Below are positions 29,319-36,416 of a stretch of 36,416 nt of DNA, piece after piece. Each line of letters begins with the position of its first letter. Within the stretch, counting starts at the first letter, position 1. Source of the stretch: an uncultured Oscillibacter sp. (GTDB lineage Bacteria > Bacillota > Clostridia > Oscillospirales > Oscillospiraceae); contig CAJTMG010000027.1 in assembly GCA_910577405.1 (NCBI GenBank), positions 1 through 36,416 on the forward strand, written 5' to 3'. The translations under genes were made by a program, and so were the position numbers. Under the pieces are notes generated by a model. It searched no databases. It saw only the letters and a list, made by a program, of their open reading frames with translations, and was not told where the DNA came from.

Positions 29319-29347
29319 ACTTTAATACCCCGGCGGCTTTTTTGCAA
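29319..29347 (-). promoter_or_regulatory. Promoter of the iolC-adh-aldolase operon
   Basis: On the minus strand TTGCAA (29347-29342) and TAAAGT (29324-29319) are 17 bp apart. The leader to ATG 29258 is about 55 nt. No clear catabolite-repression or IolR site was found between here and 29500. Confidence 0.68.
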
Positions 29348-29499
29348 TGGGACATCCTACGAATAAACTGCGATTTCCTGCTCTTCCTGAAACGCCTCCG
29401 GAAGGGGAATGAATTACAGCAAAACTGAAGCGTAACAAACAAAAGCAATGGAATTTTGTCCGTTTTGAATCAAGGGAGAAAAAACGGTTGTTTCACAGC

Positions 29500-29528
29500 T
29501 TGCATATCCCGCGCAGATGAGGTATAAT
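29500..29528 (+). promoter_or_regulatory. Promoter of the acylphosphatase gene
   Basis: TTGCAT (29500-29505) and a perfect TATAAT (29523-29528) are 17 bp apart, giving a leader of about 28 nt. Confidence 0.85.
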
Positions 29529-29562
29529 GGCAGAATGAGTTAAGGAAAGGATGTAGGGAGCG

Positions 29563-29901
29563 ATGGACCTGTTCCAATGGTTTGAACGCATTTCCGGAAA
29601 TCATCAGAGACCCCAGGAGGACGGTTCTCCCGCGGTCCGGAGGCGCTTCCGGTTTTATGGCCGTGTGCAGGGGGTAGGCTTCCGTTACGAGGCGCGCCTG
29701 ATTGCCGGGGAGCTGTCTCTGACGGGCTGGGTCAGAAACGAAAGCGACGGGACTGTGACGGCAGAAGCCCAGGGTCCGGAAGCCTGCGTGATGGAATTCG
29801 TGCGGGTGCTGGAATCCACGCCCCGGTTCCGCATTACGGAGATTCAGTCGGAGGAACGGCCGGTTTCCGGGGAAGAGACGGGCTTCCGGATTCTCTATTG
29901 A
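29563..29901 (+). CDS. acyP: Acylphosphatase
   Basis: Acylphosphatase hydrolyses carboxyl-phosphate bonds. The 112-residue product has a 26-residue N-terminal extension before the approximately 90-residue domain. The active-site loop is GRVQGVGFRYEA, with the phosphate-binding Arg, and GWVRNESDGTV carries the catalytic Asn. The start ATG 29563 has GGGAG very close and AAAGGA about 11 nt upstream, so an alternative start is possible. It has its own promoter. The last 68 nt overlap the convergent GDSL hydrolase gene, which lacks a separate terminator. Confidence 0.93.
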   Translation: MDLFQWFERISGNHQRPQEDGSPAVRRRFRFYGRVQGVGFRYEARLIAGELSLTGWVRNESDGTVTAEAQGPEACVMEFVRVLESTPRFRITEIQSEERPVSGEETGFRILY

Positions 29902-30511
29902 CCGGCCCGATGATCTGTTCCAGGATTTTCAGCATCCCATCTGCAAAAGCCCTGTGCCCCTGTTCGGAGAAATGGACGCCGTCAAAAGAAAGGTCTACGT
30001 TCCAGGCTCCCGCGTCGGCAAAGAAGACTCCCAGCTTCCGGGCCAGGGCTTCATAGCATCCGGCAAGACGGCGGGACTCCTCCAGCAATGCCTCTGAATG
30101 GTCCGCCCAGGTTCCCAATTTCATAGGCGGCGGGGCGGTAAGCAGGATTTGGCAGGAAGGGGGGATGACCTCCAGAAGCATGGACAAAAACTGCCCCATC
30201 CGTTCTGTGCAGGCTTCCGCGCTGGGGACGGCCTGACGCAGCAAATCGTTGCTTCCCAGCATCACCACCGCGAGTTCCGCCTCTTCACGCCGGAGGATGT
30301 GGGCCAAAATACCGGCGTCCTGGGACTGTTTGGGGATGCAGCGGCCATTTTCGCCCTCGTTGACAGGGAACCAGCCGGCGGATTCCAGCAGGGCCGTCCA
30401 ACGCGCAGACCTGGGGTGCCGTCCGCCAAGGTAAGCTCTGGGGTCGTAGCCGTAGGTATTGGAATCCCCATAGCACACAATCCGTCTTCTCACAGCCCTC
30501 ACCACTCCCAT
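29834..30511 (-). CDS. SGNH/GDSL-family hydrolase
   Basis: The 225-residue esterase/lipase-type enzyme has block I GDSNTYGYDP (nucleophile Ser), GENGR as block II, GSND as block III and DGVHFSEQGH with the catalytic Asp-His pair near 184-193. It has no signal peptide. Related proteins are arylesterases or acetyl-esterases, but the substrate is unknown. Start is uncertain: ATG 30511, GTG 30502 (overlapping the upstream stop as GTGA) or GTG 30493, which gives MRRRIVCYGDSN. About 20 non-conserved C-terminal residues (after ILEQIIGP) are encoded on the strand opposite the acylphosphatase 3' end. It follows the small conserved gene at 30499-30720. Confidence 0.9.
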   Translation of the reverse strand: MGVVRAVRRRIVCYGDSNTYGYDPRAYLGGRHPRSARWTALLESAGWFPVNEGENGRCIPKQSQDAGILAHILRREEAELAVVMLGSNDLLRQAVPSAEACTERMGQFLSMLLEVIPPSCQILLTAPPPMKLGTWADHSEALLEESRRLAGCYEALARKLGVFFADAGAWNVDLSFDGVHFSEQGHRAFADGMLKILEQIIGPVNRESGSPSLPRKPAVPPTESP

Positions 30512-30720
30512 CTGATTTCGGATTCCTCCACCTGATATTGACGGAGAAATTCCTCAAAATCCCGGCCGTCCCGAAGCAGCATCAGTTCCTCAAATTTCCC
30601 GCTGGAGGGGTCCTTGAAGCCCGCCGTCTGCTCGCCTGTGCAAATGCTGGAACGAATAACGGGAATCTTACCGTCCCTTTGATAGGATGCTGCCGTCTGC
30701 TTTTTACGCCTCCCAAACAT
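30499..30720 (-). CDS. Small conserved protein of unknown function
   Basis: The 73-residue soluble protein starts MFGRRKKQTAASYQRDGKIP and contains VIRSSICTGEQTAGF followed by KFEELMLLRDGRDFEEFLRQY. It resembles a small family common in Clostridia, sometimes mis-annotated as aspartate dehydrogenase, with a basic N-terminus and one conserved Cys. No function is known. ATG 30720 lies 8 nt after AAAGGAG. Its stop overlaps the GDSL hydrolase start region, so the two are likely co-translated. The upstream leader contains a GC-rich hairpin at 30738-30767. Confidence 0.82.
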   Translation of the reverse strand: MFGRRKKQTAASYQRDGKIPVIRSSICTGEQTAGFKDPSSGKFEELMLLRDGRDFEEFLRQYQVEESEIRWEW

Positions 30721-30737
30721 CGGAAACGCTCCTTTCC

Positions 30738-30774
30738 TGCCGCCCGCGCCTTGTTCCTTGCGGACGGTTTTTTT
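30738..30774 (+). terminator. Plus-strand terminator-like hairpin
   Basis: CCGCCCGC (30740-30747) pairs with GCGGACGG (30760-30767) with one mismatch, then seven T. No plus-strand gene lies immediately upstream, so its role is unclear. It abuts the start of the AT-rich remnant. Confidence 0.45.
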
Positions 30775-30792
30775 ATATCCCTTTTCGGAATT

Positions 30793-31016
30793 GTGTGCCC
30801 ATTTAAAATAGATGATAATTTCATTCCAGATTACCTGAACAGCCCATTTTTCATCCCGTTTTCGCTGAGAAATATGCAGTAGAAATTGCGTCAAGATGGA
30901 ATGCAAAATATAACGATGACCATAAAGAGTTATGGATTCCGGCAGAAAGATTAGAAGAATTTAATTTACATATTGTTGGGAAAATAGATATTATCAGCGA
31001 GTTTTCAAACCATTAA
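30793..31016 (+). pseudogene. AT-rich, frameshifted C-terminal gene remnant
   Basis: Two adjoining plus-strand frames read like one protein. The first gives KIDDNFIPDYLNSPF up to a T5 run (30847-30851). The second continues FHPVFAEKYAVEIASRWNAK and then LWIPAERLEEFNLHIVGKID, ending at TAA 31014-31016. One extra T would restore the frame. There is no start codon with a ribosome-binding site and no N-terminal part. Codon use (AAA, ATT, TTA, AGA) and GC content are far lower than in all neighbouring genes, which indicates transfer from an AT-rich source followed by decay. I do not recognise the family. Confidence 0.6.
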
Positions 31017-31202
31017 CAAATTACTGTTTGCAGGGTCCTGAATGGGAACATTTTTCCGAAAAGGGAGTTTTCATTCAGTATATCACAGTTTTTCCATGCC
31101 GTCGAGGGCGTTTTCCGGACAGAACGCGGGATTGCAAAAACGCCTTCTGTCCACAGAAAACAGCCGTTCCCCGGCGGCCTGTTGGAAAAGGAGAAGTTCT
31201 TC

Positions 31203-31231
31203 TTGCAAAGCCTGAATCCGTATGGTATCAT
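31203..31231 (+). promoter_or_regulatory. Promoter of the GH3 gene
   Basis: TTGCAA (31203-31208) and TATCAT (31226-31231) are 17 bp apart, about 35 nt before the start codon. Confidence 0.7.
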
Positions 31232-31266
31232 AGGCCTGTTAGGTTGAAAGCTGATGGTGATTGACT

Positions 31267-32574
31267 ATGAGAGGAAAACGATGCGCCCGGTCCCCGCGAA
31301 GGAATGCTTTCAGGCCCGTCGCGGCGCTGCTGGCGGTGATACTGGTGTCCTGCGGCGTGGTATGGGGCGTGACGAAGTGGAGCGCGCAGCCTGAGAACGA
31401 TCCCGCCGGAAGTGCGCTGAACGGCTCTGATAACGCGGATATGACCAAGCCGCCGGTTCTGGCAGAAAAATCCGCAGACCAGCCGGAAACTCCTGATCAG
31501 CCAAAAGAACCCGTTCCGCCGGAGCCTGTCATTTCCCTGGCGGAGGAAACGTTAAAGACCATGAGCCTGCGGGAAAAGGTCTATCAGATGTTCGTTGTTA
31601 TGCCCTCTGCCGTTACCAATGTGAAAAAGGTGACGTCAGCGGGAGAGACTACCCGGATGGCTCTGGAAAAGTATCCGGTAGGGGGCTTGATGTACGACAG
31701 GAGCAATATGGTCAGCAAGGAACAGGTACAGACGATGCTGTCCAAGTCCCAGACCTATGTTAAGATTCCCATGATCCTGACCTGTGACGAGGAGGGCGGC
31801 CGGGTGAATCGTCTGATGGAGACCGTAGGAACCACCTGGTTCGGCCCGATGCTGGACTATCAGGACAAGGGACCCGATACGGCCCGTTCCAATGCGCGCG
31901 CCATTGCGGAGGACATGACAGCTCTTGGCTTCAATATGGACCTTGCGCCGGTGGCCGACGTGTGGTCCAATCCCAGGAATACCGTCATTGGCGACCGGGC
32001 CTACAGCGACCGGTTTGACAAGGCGGCGGAGCTGATTCCCGCGGCGGTGCAGGGCTTCCACGACGGCGGCGCGGCCTGCGTGCTGAAGCATTTCCCCGGT
32101 CACGGCGACACCTCGGAGGACAGTCATTATGGTTCCGTCTACGTCTATAAAACCCTGGACGAAATCCGCAAAGAAGAACTGCTGCCCTTCCAGGCCGGAA
32201 TTGACGCCGGGGCGGACGCGGTAATGATGGGACATCTGATTCTGACCGATGTGGAGGAGGTTCCCGCCCTGTTCTCCTCCAGACTGGTGAATGACCTGCT
32301 GCGGGAAGAGATGGGCTTTCAGGGCGTTGTGATGACCGACAGCCTCCAGATGCAGGCCATGGTGGATCACTATGGCAGTGCGGAAATCGCGGTGCGGGCA
32401 GTCAAGGCGGGGGTGGACGTCCTTCTTTGTCCCCTCAAGCTGGAAAACGCCGCAGACGCGCTGATAGAGGCTGTGGAGTCAGGAGAACTCCCGGAATCCC
32501 GCATTGACGAGAGCGTTCTGCGTATCCTGCGGCTGAAAGAAGCCAACGGTATCTTGACGGAAGTCCCCAAATAA
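31267..32574 (+). CDS. Membrane-anchored glycoside hydrolase family 3 (NagZ-like beta-N-acetylhexosaminidase)
   Basis: GH3 NagZ-type enzymes remove GlcNAc from peptidoglycan fragments. The 435-residue product has an N-terminal membrane anchor or uncleaved signal (about 16-34) and a Pro/Glu-rich linker to about 80, so it should act outside the membrane. The catalytic domain has ILTCDEEGGRVNRL, NMDLAPVADVW, the signature KHFPGHGDTSEDSH near 273 with the His/Asp acid-base pair, and GVVMTDSLQM with the nucleophile Asp. ATG 31267 is favoured over TTG 31261; only a weak GGTGA ribosome-binding site precedes it. It is a single gene with its own promoter and terminator. Confidence 0.92.
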   Translation: MRGKRCARSPRRNAFRPVAALLAVILVSCGVVWGVTKWSAQPENDPAGSALNGSDNADMTKPPVLAEKSADQPETPDQPKEPVPPEPVISLAEETLKTMSLREKVYQMFVVMPSAVTNVKKVTSAGETTRMALEKYPVGGLMYDRSNMVSKEQVQTMLSKSQTYVKIPMILTCDEEGGRVNRLMETVGTTWFGPMLDYQDKGPDTARSNARAIAEDMTALGFNMDLAPVADVWSNPRNTVIGDRAYSDRFDKAAELIPAAVQGFHDGGAACVLKHFPGHGDTSEDSHYGSVYVYKTLDEIRKEELLPFQAGIDAGADAVMMGHLILTDVEEVPALFSSRLVNDLLREEMGFQGVVMTDSLQMQAMVDHYGSAEIAVRAVKAGVDVLLCPLKLENAADALIEAVESGELPESRIDESVLRILRLKEANGILTEVPK

Positions 32575-32589
32575 AGGCGGCTCAAAATC

Positions 32590-32632
32590 AAAAGGGGTGC
32601 GGTTCATTCCATGGACTGTGCTCCTTTTTTGC
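32590..32632 (+). terminator. Terminator of the GH3 gene
   Basis: AAAGGGGTGCGGTTC pairs, with several G-U pairs, with GGACTGTGCTCCTTT, followed by a T-rich tract. Confidence 0.75.
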
Positions 32633-32731
32633 TTTGCTGTACCAGCCGTGATTCCAACAGGACCGGATTTTCCATATTTTGCTCAACAGATTATATTTTT
32701 GCAGAACAGCGCCTGAATGGAATCATTTTCC

Positions 32732-32760
32732 TTGCTTGTGGGGGAAAATTGTGTTATACT
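32732..32760 (+). promoter_or_regulatory. Promoter of smpB
   Basis: TTGCTT (32732-32737) and TATACT (32755-32760) are 17 bp apart. The -10 region shares the 15-mer TGTGTTATACTGTAT with the ssrA promoter. Confidence 0.85.
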
Positions 32761-32800
32761 GTATCCGAATTTCGTACGGAGAGGGAAACGGGGTGATAAA

Positions 32801-33259
32801 ATGGAAAAGAAAGGCGTCAAAATCGCGGCCCAGAACCGAAAGGCCCGTCACGACTATTTTATAGAAGACCGCTATGAGGCTGGTATCGAGCTTGCGGGCA
32901 CAGAAGTGAAGTCTATCCGGGCTGGGACGCTGAACCTGAAGGATTCCTATTGTTCCGTCAAGGATGGAGAGCTGTTTGTGCTGGGCCTGCATATTTCCCC
33001 CTATGAACAGGGTAATATCTTTAACAAGGACCCCGTGCGGCCCCGGCGTCTGCTGATGCACAAGCGGGAAATCCGGAAGCTGCACGCGCTGATTAAACAG
33101 GACGGATATACGCTGGTGCCCCTGTCGGTCTACTTCAAAGACTCCCGGGTAAAGGTAGAAGTGGGCCTGTGCAAGGGCAAGAAGAATTATGATAAACGGG
33201 CTTCGGCGGCGCAGAGGGACAGCCGTCGGGAAATCGACCGGGCCATGAAGAGCCGGTAA
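32801..33259 (+). CDS. smpB: SsrA-binding protein SmpB
   Basis: SmpB binds the tRNA-like part of tmRNA and brings it to stalled ribosomes in trans-translation. The 152-residue protein is of standard length: IAAQNRKARHDYFIEDRYEAG at the N-terminus, LAGTEVKSIRAG, DSYCSVKDGE, HISPYEQGN, and a Lys/Arg-rich C-terminal tail (YDKRASAAQRDSRREIDRA) that enters the mRNA channel. ATG 32801 follows GGGGTG by about 5 nt. It starts a transcript with the membrane gene 4 nt downstream. Its RNA partner ssrA lies about 2.4 kb further on in the same window. Confidence 0.98.
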   Translation: MEKKGVKIAAQNRKARHDYFIEDRYEAGIELAGTEVKSIRAGTLNLKDSYCSVKDGELFVLGLHISPYEQGNIFNKDPVRPRRLLMHKREIRKLHALIKQDGYTLVPLSVYFKDSRVKVEVGLCKGKKNYDKRASAAQRDSRREIDRAMKSR

Positions 33260-33263
33260 CGCC

Positions 33264-34085
33264 ATGAGAACCGCAGAATCCTATAACCCCGGCAGCGCTC
33301 TTCGGGGCGTGCTGGGGAGCTTCCTGTGCGCGTTTCTGGCGTCTACAGTGTGGTTTCTGCTGATCGCGGGGTCGCGGAATTGGGTCTGGGGCAGAAAGCT
33401 CACCGTCCTGGGAGGTTTTTTGACGGGTCCCGCCGCGTGCCTGGGGTACTGGCGGTTCCGGGGCCTGCGGAAGAAACGCTTTGCCTATCATGCTGTGAGA
33501 CTCTGCGCCATACTGTCTGTACTGCCCGCGTTCCCGGTTATGCTGCTTCTGGAAGCGCTGCCATCCTACGGAAGCCTCGGCGCGGCCTGGGAGGTGGTGC
33601 GGCGCAATCTCTCCCTGATGGATTACGCGGAAACCCTGCTGTATGCCTGTTTTCTGCCTCTTCTGTCCGCAGAGCTGTGTCAGAAACGGCTGCTGCTCTA
33701 TACCGACCCCGCCTGGGCCAGAGATCCCCGTTATGCCGCCGCGCAATACGCCGGAGGACTTTTGTACAACTACCGTCCGGACGGGATGCCCTTGCCCTGC
33801 GGAGACGAAATCCCTCTGCGCTTCAAGGTGGGTTCCGTCCTGGAGGTCGACGGCGAGTTTATCCGTACCACGCCCTCCCTGCGGCGGGAACGGCGGTTCT
33901 CTGCACAGGAAGTGGCGGGCGTGGTGCTGGGACCAAATACCGGCAGCAACGTCCTCTGCGACTGTCAGGGCAGACCGCTGGCGAAATTTGCCTGGAGTAT
34001 GGAAAACGCCGCACTCTTCGCCGCTTACCTGATGGAGTGGGGCGTGGAACTGATTCCCTATGAGGACTATCAGACCCCTATATAA
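33264..34085 (+). CDS. Unknown membrane protein downstream of smpB
   Basis: The 273-residue protein has three or four predicted membrane segments in its first half (about 15-36, 46-64, 78-98 and possibly 120-137). A soluble C-terminal part of about 130 residues follows, including RFKVGSVLEVDGEFIRTTPSL, which looks like a small beta-rich domain, and an AWSMENAALFAAYLMEWG helix. I do not recognise a family. It begins 4 nt after the smpB stop with no separate ribosome-binding site, which implies coupling to smpB translation. Cyclophilin follows 43 nt later. Confidence 0.75.
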   Translation: MRTAESYNPGSALRGVLGSFLCAFLASTVWFLLIAGSRNWVWGRKLTVLGGFLTGPAACLGYWRFRGLRKKRFAYHAVRLCAILSVLPAFPVMLLLEALPSYGSLGAAWEVVRRNLSLMDYAETLLYACFLPLLSAELCQKRLLLYTDPAWARDPRYAAAQYAGGLLYNYRPDGMPLPCGDEIPLRFKVGSVLEVDGEFIRTTPSLRRERRFSAQEVAGVVLGPNTGSNVLCDCQGRPLAKFAWSMENAALFAAYLMEWGVELIPYEDYQTPI

Positions 34086-34128
34086 AATAGAATGATTGAG
34101 AGAACAGAAACGAAAGGATTTGATGGAA

Positions 34129-34653
34129 ATGAGCAATCCCCTTGCTACGATTGTAATGGAGGACGGTAAGAAAATGACTGCCGAGCTGTTCCCTGAAAAG
34201 GCCCCTAATACCGTCAATAATTTCATCGCTCTGGCAAACAAGGGCTTCTATGACGGCCTGACCTTCCACCGCGTGATTCCTGGTTTTATGATTCAGGGCG
34301 GCGATCCCGATGGTTCCGGTATGGGCGGCCCCGGCTACGAAATCAAGGGCGAGTTCTCCGGCAACGGCTTTGCCCAGAACGACCTCCGGCATAATACGGG
34401 CGTCCTCTCCATGGCCCGCACCATGGACCCCGATTCCGCAGGAAGCCAGTTCTTTATTATGGTCGCCCCTGATGCGCATCTGGATGGACAGTATGCCGCT
34501 TTCGGTCAGATCATTGAGGGTACGGACGACGCCATCGCCATCTCCCGGGTCCCCCGCAATATGTCCAACGATATGCCTAAAAAGCCGGTGGTCATCCAGT
34601 CCATCCGCGTCGATACCAAGGGCGTGGACTATCCTGAACCGGAGAAGATTTGA
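34129..34653 (+). CDS. Cyclophilin-type peptidyl-prolyl isomerase
   Basis: The 174-residue cytoplasmic cyclophilin catalyses cis-trans isomerisation of proline bonds. It has NTVNNFIALANKGFYDGL, the active-site FHRVIPGFMIQGGDP with its Arg, MGGPGYEIKGEF and a conserved SAGSQFFIM segment, and AAFGQIIEG near the C-terminus. Length and layout match bacterial PpiB-type enzymes of Firmicutes. ATG 34129, giving MSNPLATIVMEDG, has AGGA 10 nt upstream; ATG 34123 is an alternative. It probably belongs to the smpB transcript, as no clear promoter separates it. Confidence 0.95.
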   Translation: MSNPLATIVMEDGKKMTAELFPEKAPNTVNNFIALANKGFYDGLTFHRVIPGFMIQGGDPDGSGMGGPGYEIKGEFSGNGFAQNDLRHNTGVLSMARTMDPDSAGSQFFIMVAPDAHLDGQYAAFGQIIEGTDDAIAISRVPRNMSNDMPKKPVVIQSIRVDTKGVDYPEPEKI

Positions 34654-34704
34654 AGACAGGCGCATTTGCGTTTGTAAAGTATCTGCTGAACATTGAATCC
34701 GGCG

Positions 34705-34733
34705 TTGGGAGACGTGGGACGCCTGTTGATACT
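34705..34733 (+). promoter_or_regulatory. Weak candidate promoter of the SDR gene
   Basis: TTGGGA (34705-34710) and GATACT (34728-34733) are 17 bp apart. GGCGT and ACGCC form a short inverted repeat across the spacer (34701-34723), which could be an operator. Confidence 0.4.
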
Positions 34734-34782
34734 TGAATTGGGCATCCCCGCTCTCGATTCCGCGTTTACTGGAGGTGTTCTG

Positions 34783-35556
34783 ATGAAGACTGCCATTATC
34801 ACCGGCGCGTCTTCCGGGCTGGGGCGTGAGTTCGTCCGGCTGCTGGGAAGCGTGTTCCCGGAAATCGAACGGGTCTGGCTGATTGCCCGGCGCTCCAACC
34901 GGCTGAAGGTCCTGACCGAAGAGCTGAACGCCAGCCAGGACCTGACCCCGGAAGCCGACTGCCTGGTTATGGATCTGTGCGACCCAATGAGCCTGCTGGC
35001 CCTGCGGGAGAAGCTGGCGGAGGAACAGCCGGAGGTCACCCTGCTGATCAACTGCGCCGGGTGCGGCTACCTGGGACTCCTGGGCGACGCCGAAACCGCG
35101 CAGCAGACCCGTATGGTGGACCTGAACGTCCGGGCCCTGACCGCTGTTACTAATATGGTCCTGCCTTATATGGACCGGGGCGGGCATATCTTGAATGTGT
35201 CTTCTATTGCCGCTTTCTGCCCTAATCCACGGATGACCGTCTATTCAGCGACCAAGGCTTATGTGTCCGCGTTTACCATAGGGCTTTCCGAGGAGCTGCG
35301 CCGGAGGCATATTACCGTTACTGCCGTCTGTCCCGGGCCGATGGAGACGGAGTTCCTGAAAGTGGGCCATATCGTCGGGGATTCCCGTATGTTTGAGCGC
35401 CTGCCGTACTGTGAACAGGTGCGCGTTGCAGCGGGAGCGCTGAGGGCTGCAAAAGCTGGTCGGATGATCTATACACCGAAGCTTTTCTATAAGTTCTACC
35501 GCGTCTTGGCGAAAATTACTCCCGTCAAACTGATGGTCAGATTTACCGGCGTCTGA
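34783..35556 (+). CDS. Short-chain dehydrogenase/reductase
   Basis: The 257-residue NAD(P)-dependent oxidoreductase has the glycine motif TGASSGLG (7-14), NCAG for the central sheet, NVSS with the catalytic Ser, and YSATK with Tyr154 and Lys158. PGPMETEF follows. Substrate is unknown; similar enzymes act on ketones or fatty-acyl chains. ATG 34783 lies 6 nt after GGAGGT; the open frame extends to 34693 without a ribosome-binding site. It is a single gene closed by a strong terminator before ssrA. Confidence 0.93.
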   Translation: MKTAIITGASSGLGREFVRLLGSVFPEIERVWLIARRSNRLKVLTEELNASQDLTPEADCLVMDLCDPMSLLALREKLAEEQPEVTLLINCAGCGYLGLLGDAETAQQTRMVDLNVRALTAVTNMVLPYMDRGGHILNVSSIAAFCPNPRMTVYSATKAYVSAFTIGLSEELRRRHITVTAVCPGPMETEFLKVGHIVGDSRMFERLPYCEQVRVAAGALRAAKAGRMIYTPKLFYKFYRVLAKITPVKLMVRFTGV

Positions 35557-35562
35557 ATGCCT

Positions 35563-35596
35563 GCCCGCTCCGGACAGACTGGGGCGGGCTTTTTTC
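35563..35596 (+). terminator. Terminator of the SDR gene
   Basis: GCCCGCTCC (35563-35571) pairs with GGGGCGGGC (35581-35589), allowing a wobble, followed by six T. Confidence 0.9.
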
Positions 35597-35636
35597 AAAA
35601 CTGTTACCAAATCGTAACACAATTTGCCGCTGGATG

Positions 35637-35645
35637 TGTTATACT
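35637..35645 (+). promoter_or_regulatory. Extended -10 promoter of ssrA
   Basis: TATACT (35640-35645) is preceded by TGT, an extended -10 motif. A -35 element is poor. The mature tmRNA would start about 27 nt after the -10. Confidence 0.7.
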
Positions 35646-35671
35646 GTATAGGCTTCTGATCCCAATTATAT

Positions 35672-36037
<366 letters not shown>

Positions 36038-36109
36038 ACTGGACATTGGACGAACACCTATTATTTCAAAGGCGGCTTCGCCGTCATGGTGTGGTTCTGA
36101 TGTCGAAAC

Positions 36110-36155
36110 GAACAGCAGAGGTCAAGGTATAAAAGCCTTGGTCTCTGCTGTTTTA
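36110..36155. terminator. Strong terminator between ssrA and the small minus-strand gene
   Basis: AACAGCAGAGGTCAAGG (36111-36127) pairs with CCTTGGTCTCTGCTGTT (36135-36151) almost completely, with an internal GT/GT mismatch, then a T-rich tract. It can stop transcription from both sides. Confidence 0.88.
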
Positions 36156-36160
36156 TTGGT

Positions 36161-36340
36161 TTATTTCGTTTTGCCTTGTGCTTCCTGCCACTCCGCAAAC
36201 TCCCGCTGGCCCTGTTCGCTGTCATAATATTTCCGTATCTCCGGGACGAGGAAGCGGGCAAAGGTTTCTATGATAGCCTGCGGCAGTTCGATTTGACAGG
36301 TTTCAGTTCTGATTTCAGGTTGTTCTTTCGTCAAAGGCAT
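36161..36340 (-). CDS. Small protein, probably of mobile-element type
   Basis: The 59-residue soluble product starts MPLTKEQPEIRTETCQIELP and continues with AIIETFARFLVPEIRKYYD and GQREFAEWQEAQGK. From memory this resembles short proteins carried by conjugative or integrative elements of gut Clostridia; I cannot confirm this by search. ATG 36340 has AAAAGGG immediately upstream, a poor spacing. It is oriented toward ssrA and shares the bidirectional terminator. Its position just past the ssrA 3' end fits the edge of an element integrated in the tmRNA gene. No integrase is visible before the window ends. Confidence 0.65.
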   Translation of the reverse strand: MPLTKEQPEIRTETCQIELPQAIIETFARFLVPEIRKYYDSEQGQREFAEWQEAQGKTK

Positions 36341-36416
36341 TTCCCTTTTCCAAAACGCAGGACAAGGCCCCGCAGGCGGGAGGAATAGGGAAAGGGTAAG
36401 CTGTTCCCCCCCCAGC

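Noticed and set aside
29425..29445. CcpA-type cre site near the iolC promoter
   Set aside because: A TGAAGCGTAACA stretch looks similar, but it is two bases shorter than the consensus.
31017..31202. Further coding sequence downstream of the AT-rich remnant
   Set aside because: GC content returns to normal and no frame shows gene-like features or a ribosome-binding site.
36061..36261. 66-codon minus-strand frame
   Set aside because: It overlaps the better-supported 59-residue gene in another frame and runs through the terminator.

Overview
The window is 36.4 kb of GC-rich chromosome from a Gram-positive anaerobe. It most resembles an Oscillospiraceae-type gut Clostridium; that placement is inference. 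It rests on strong AGGAGG ribosome-binding sites, TTGACA/TATAAT-type promoters, an alanine T-box, a DUF4250 protein, an alaS/smpB/tmRNA set with Firmicute-like features, and a ferritin-like gene with a possible sporulation promoter. About 35 genes are supported. They lie mostly in compact operons closed by clear hairpin terminators. No rRNA, tRNA, CRISPR array, transposase or integrase was seen.

Layout. (1) 1-480: rpsT (S20) with its own promoter, a TTG start and a terminator. (2) 500-6553, plus strand: a tightly packed eight-gene run of barstar-like inhibitor, TatD nuclease, DUF4253 protein, SUKH/SMI1 protein, lipoprotein, TatD-associated radical SAM protein, MoxR-type AAA ATPase and VWA (CoxE-like) protein. 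Three of these belong to families used as immunity proteins, and two of them sit between TatD and its usual radical SAM partner. (3) 6719-11843, minus: a FapA/DUF342 protein and a large soluble hybrid histidine kinase with a near-consensus promoter. (4) 12130-17063, minus: an alanine T-box followed by an unknown gene, alaS, a cupin, DUF4250, a CbrC-family protein and a HIT hydrolase. No internal terminator is visible, so the T-box may set expression of all six genes. (5) 17131-18753: yciI, transcribed leftward from a perfect promoter overlapped by two tandem palindromes, diverges from an unknown gene plus a TetR regulator with a 12-residue-repeat N-terminal extension. (6) 18756-20750, minus: a minimal SufC/SufB (SMS-like) Fe-S assembly pair followed by a 61-residue membrane protein with four cysteines. 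(7) 20910-23940: a ferritin-like protein with a Pro-rich repeat, convergent with a bacterial SUV3-like RNA helicase.

(8) 24327-26172: an ammonium transporter fused to a PII domain, preceded by a terminator hairpin inside its leader. (9) 26189-29347, minus: IolC-like kinase, iron-dependent alcohol dehydrogenase and class II aldolase. They fit the lower half of inositol catabolism with disposal of malonate semialdehyde. (10) 29500-30720: acylphosphatase overlapping a convergent GDSL hydrolase, then a small conserved protein. (11) 30793-31016: an AT-rich, frameshifted gene remnant that looks foreign. (12) 31203-34653: a membrane-anchored GH3 enzyme, smpB, a membrane protein and cyclophilin. (13) 34783-36340: an SDR oxidoreductase, the tmRNA gene ssrA, and beyond it a small gene of a type I associate with conjugative elements. 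The ssrA 3' end is a common integration site.

Functional themes are translation quality control (S20, alaS, HIT, smpB, ssrA), Fe-S assembly, nitrogen sensing, sugar-acid catabolism, and a scattered set of immunity-like genes without any toxin gene in view.
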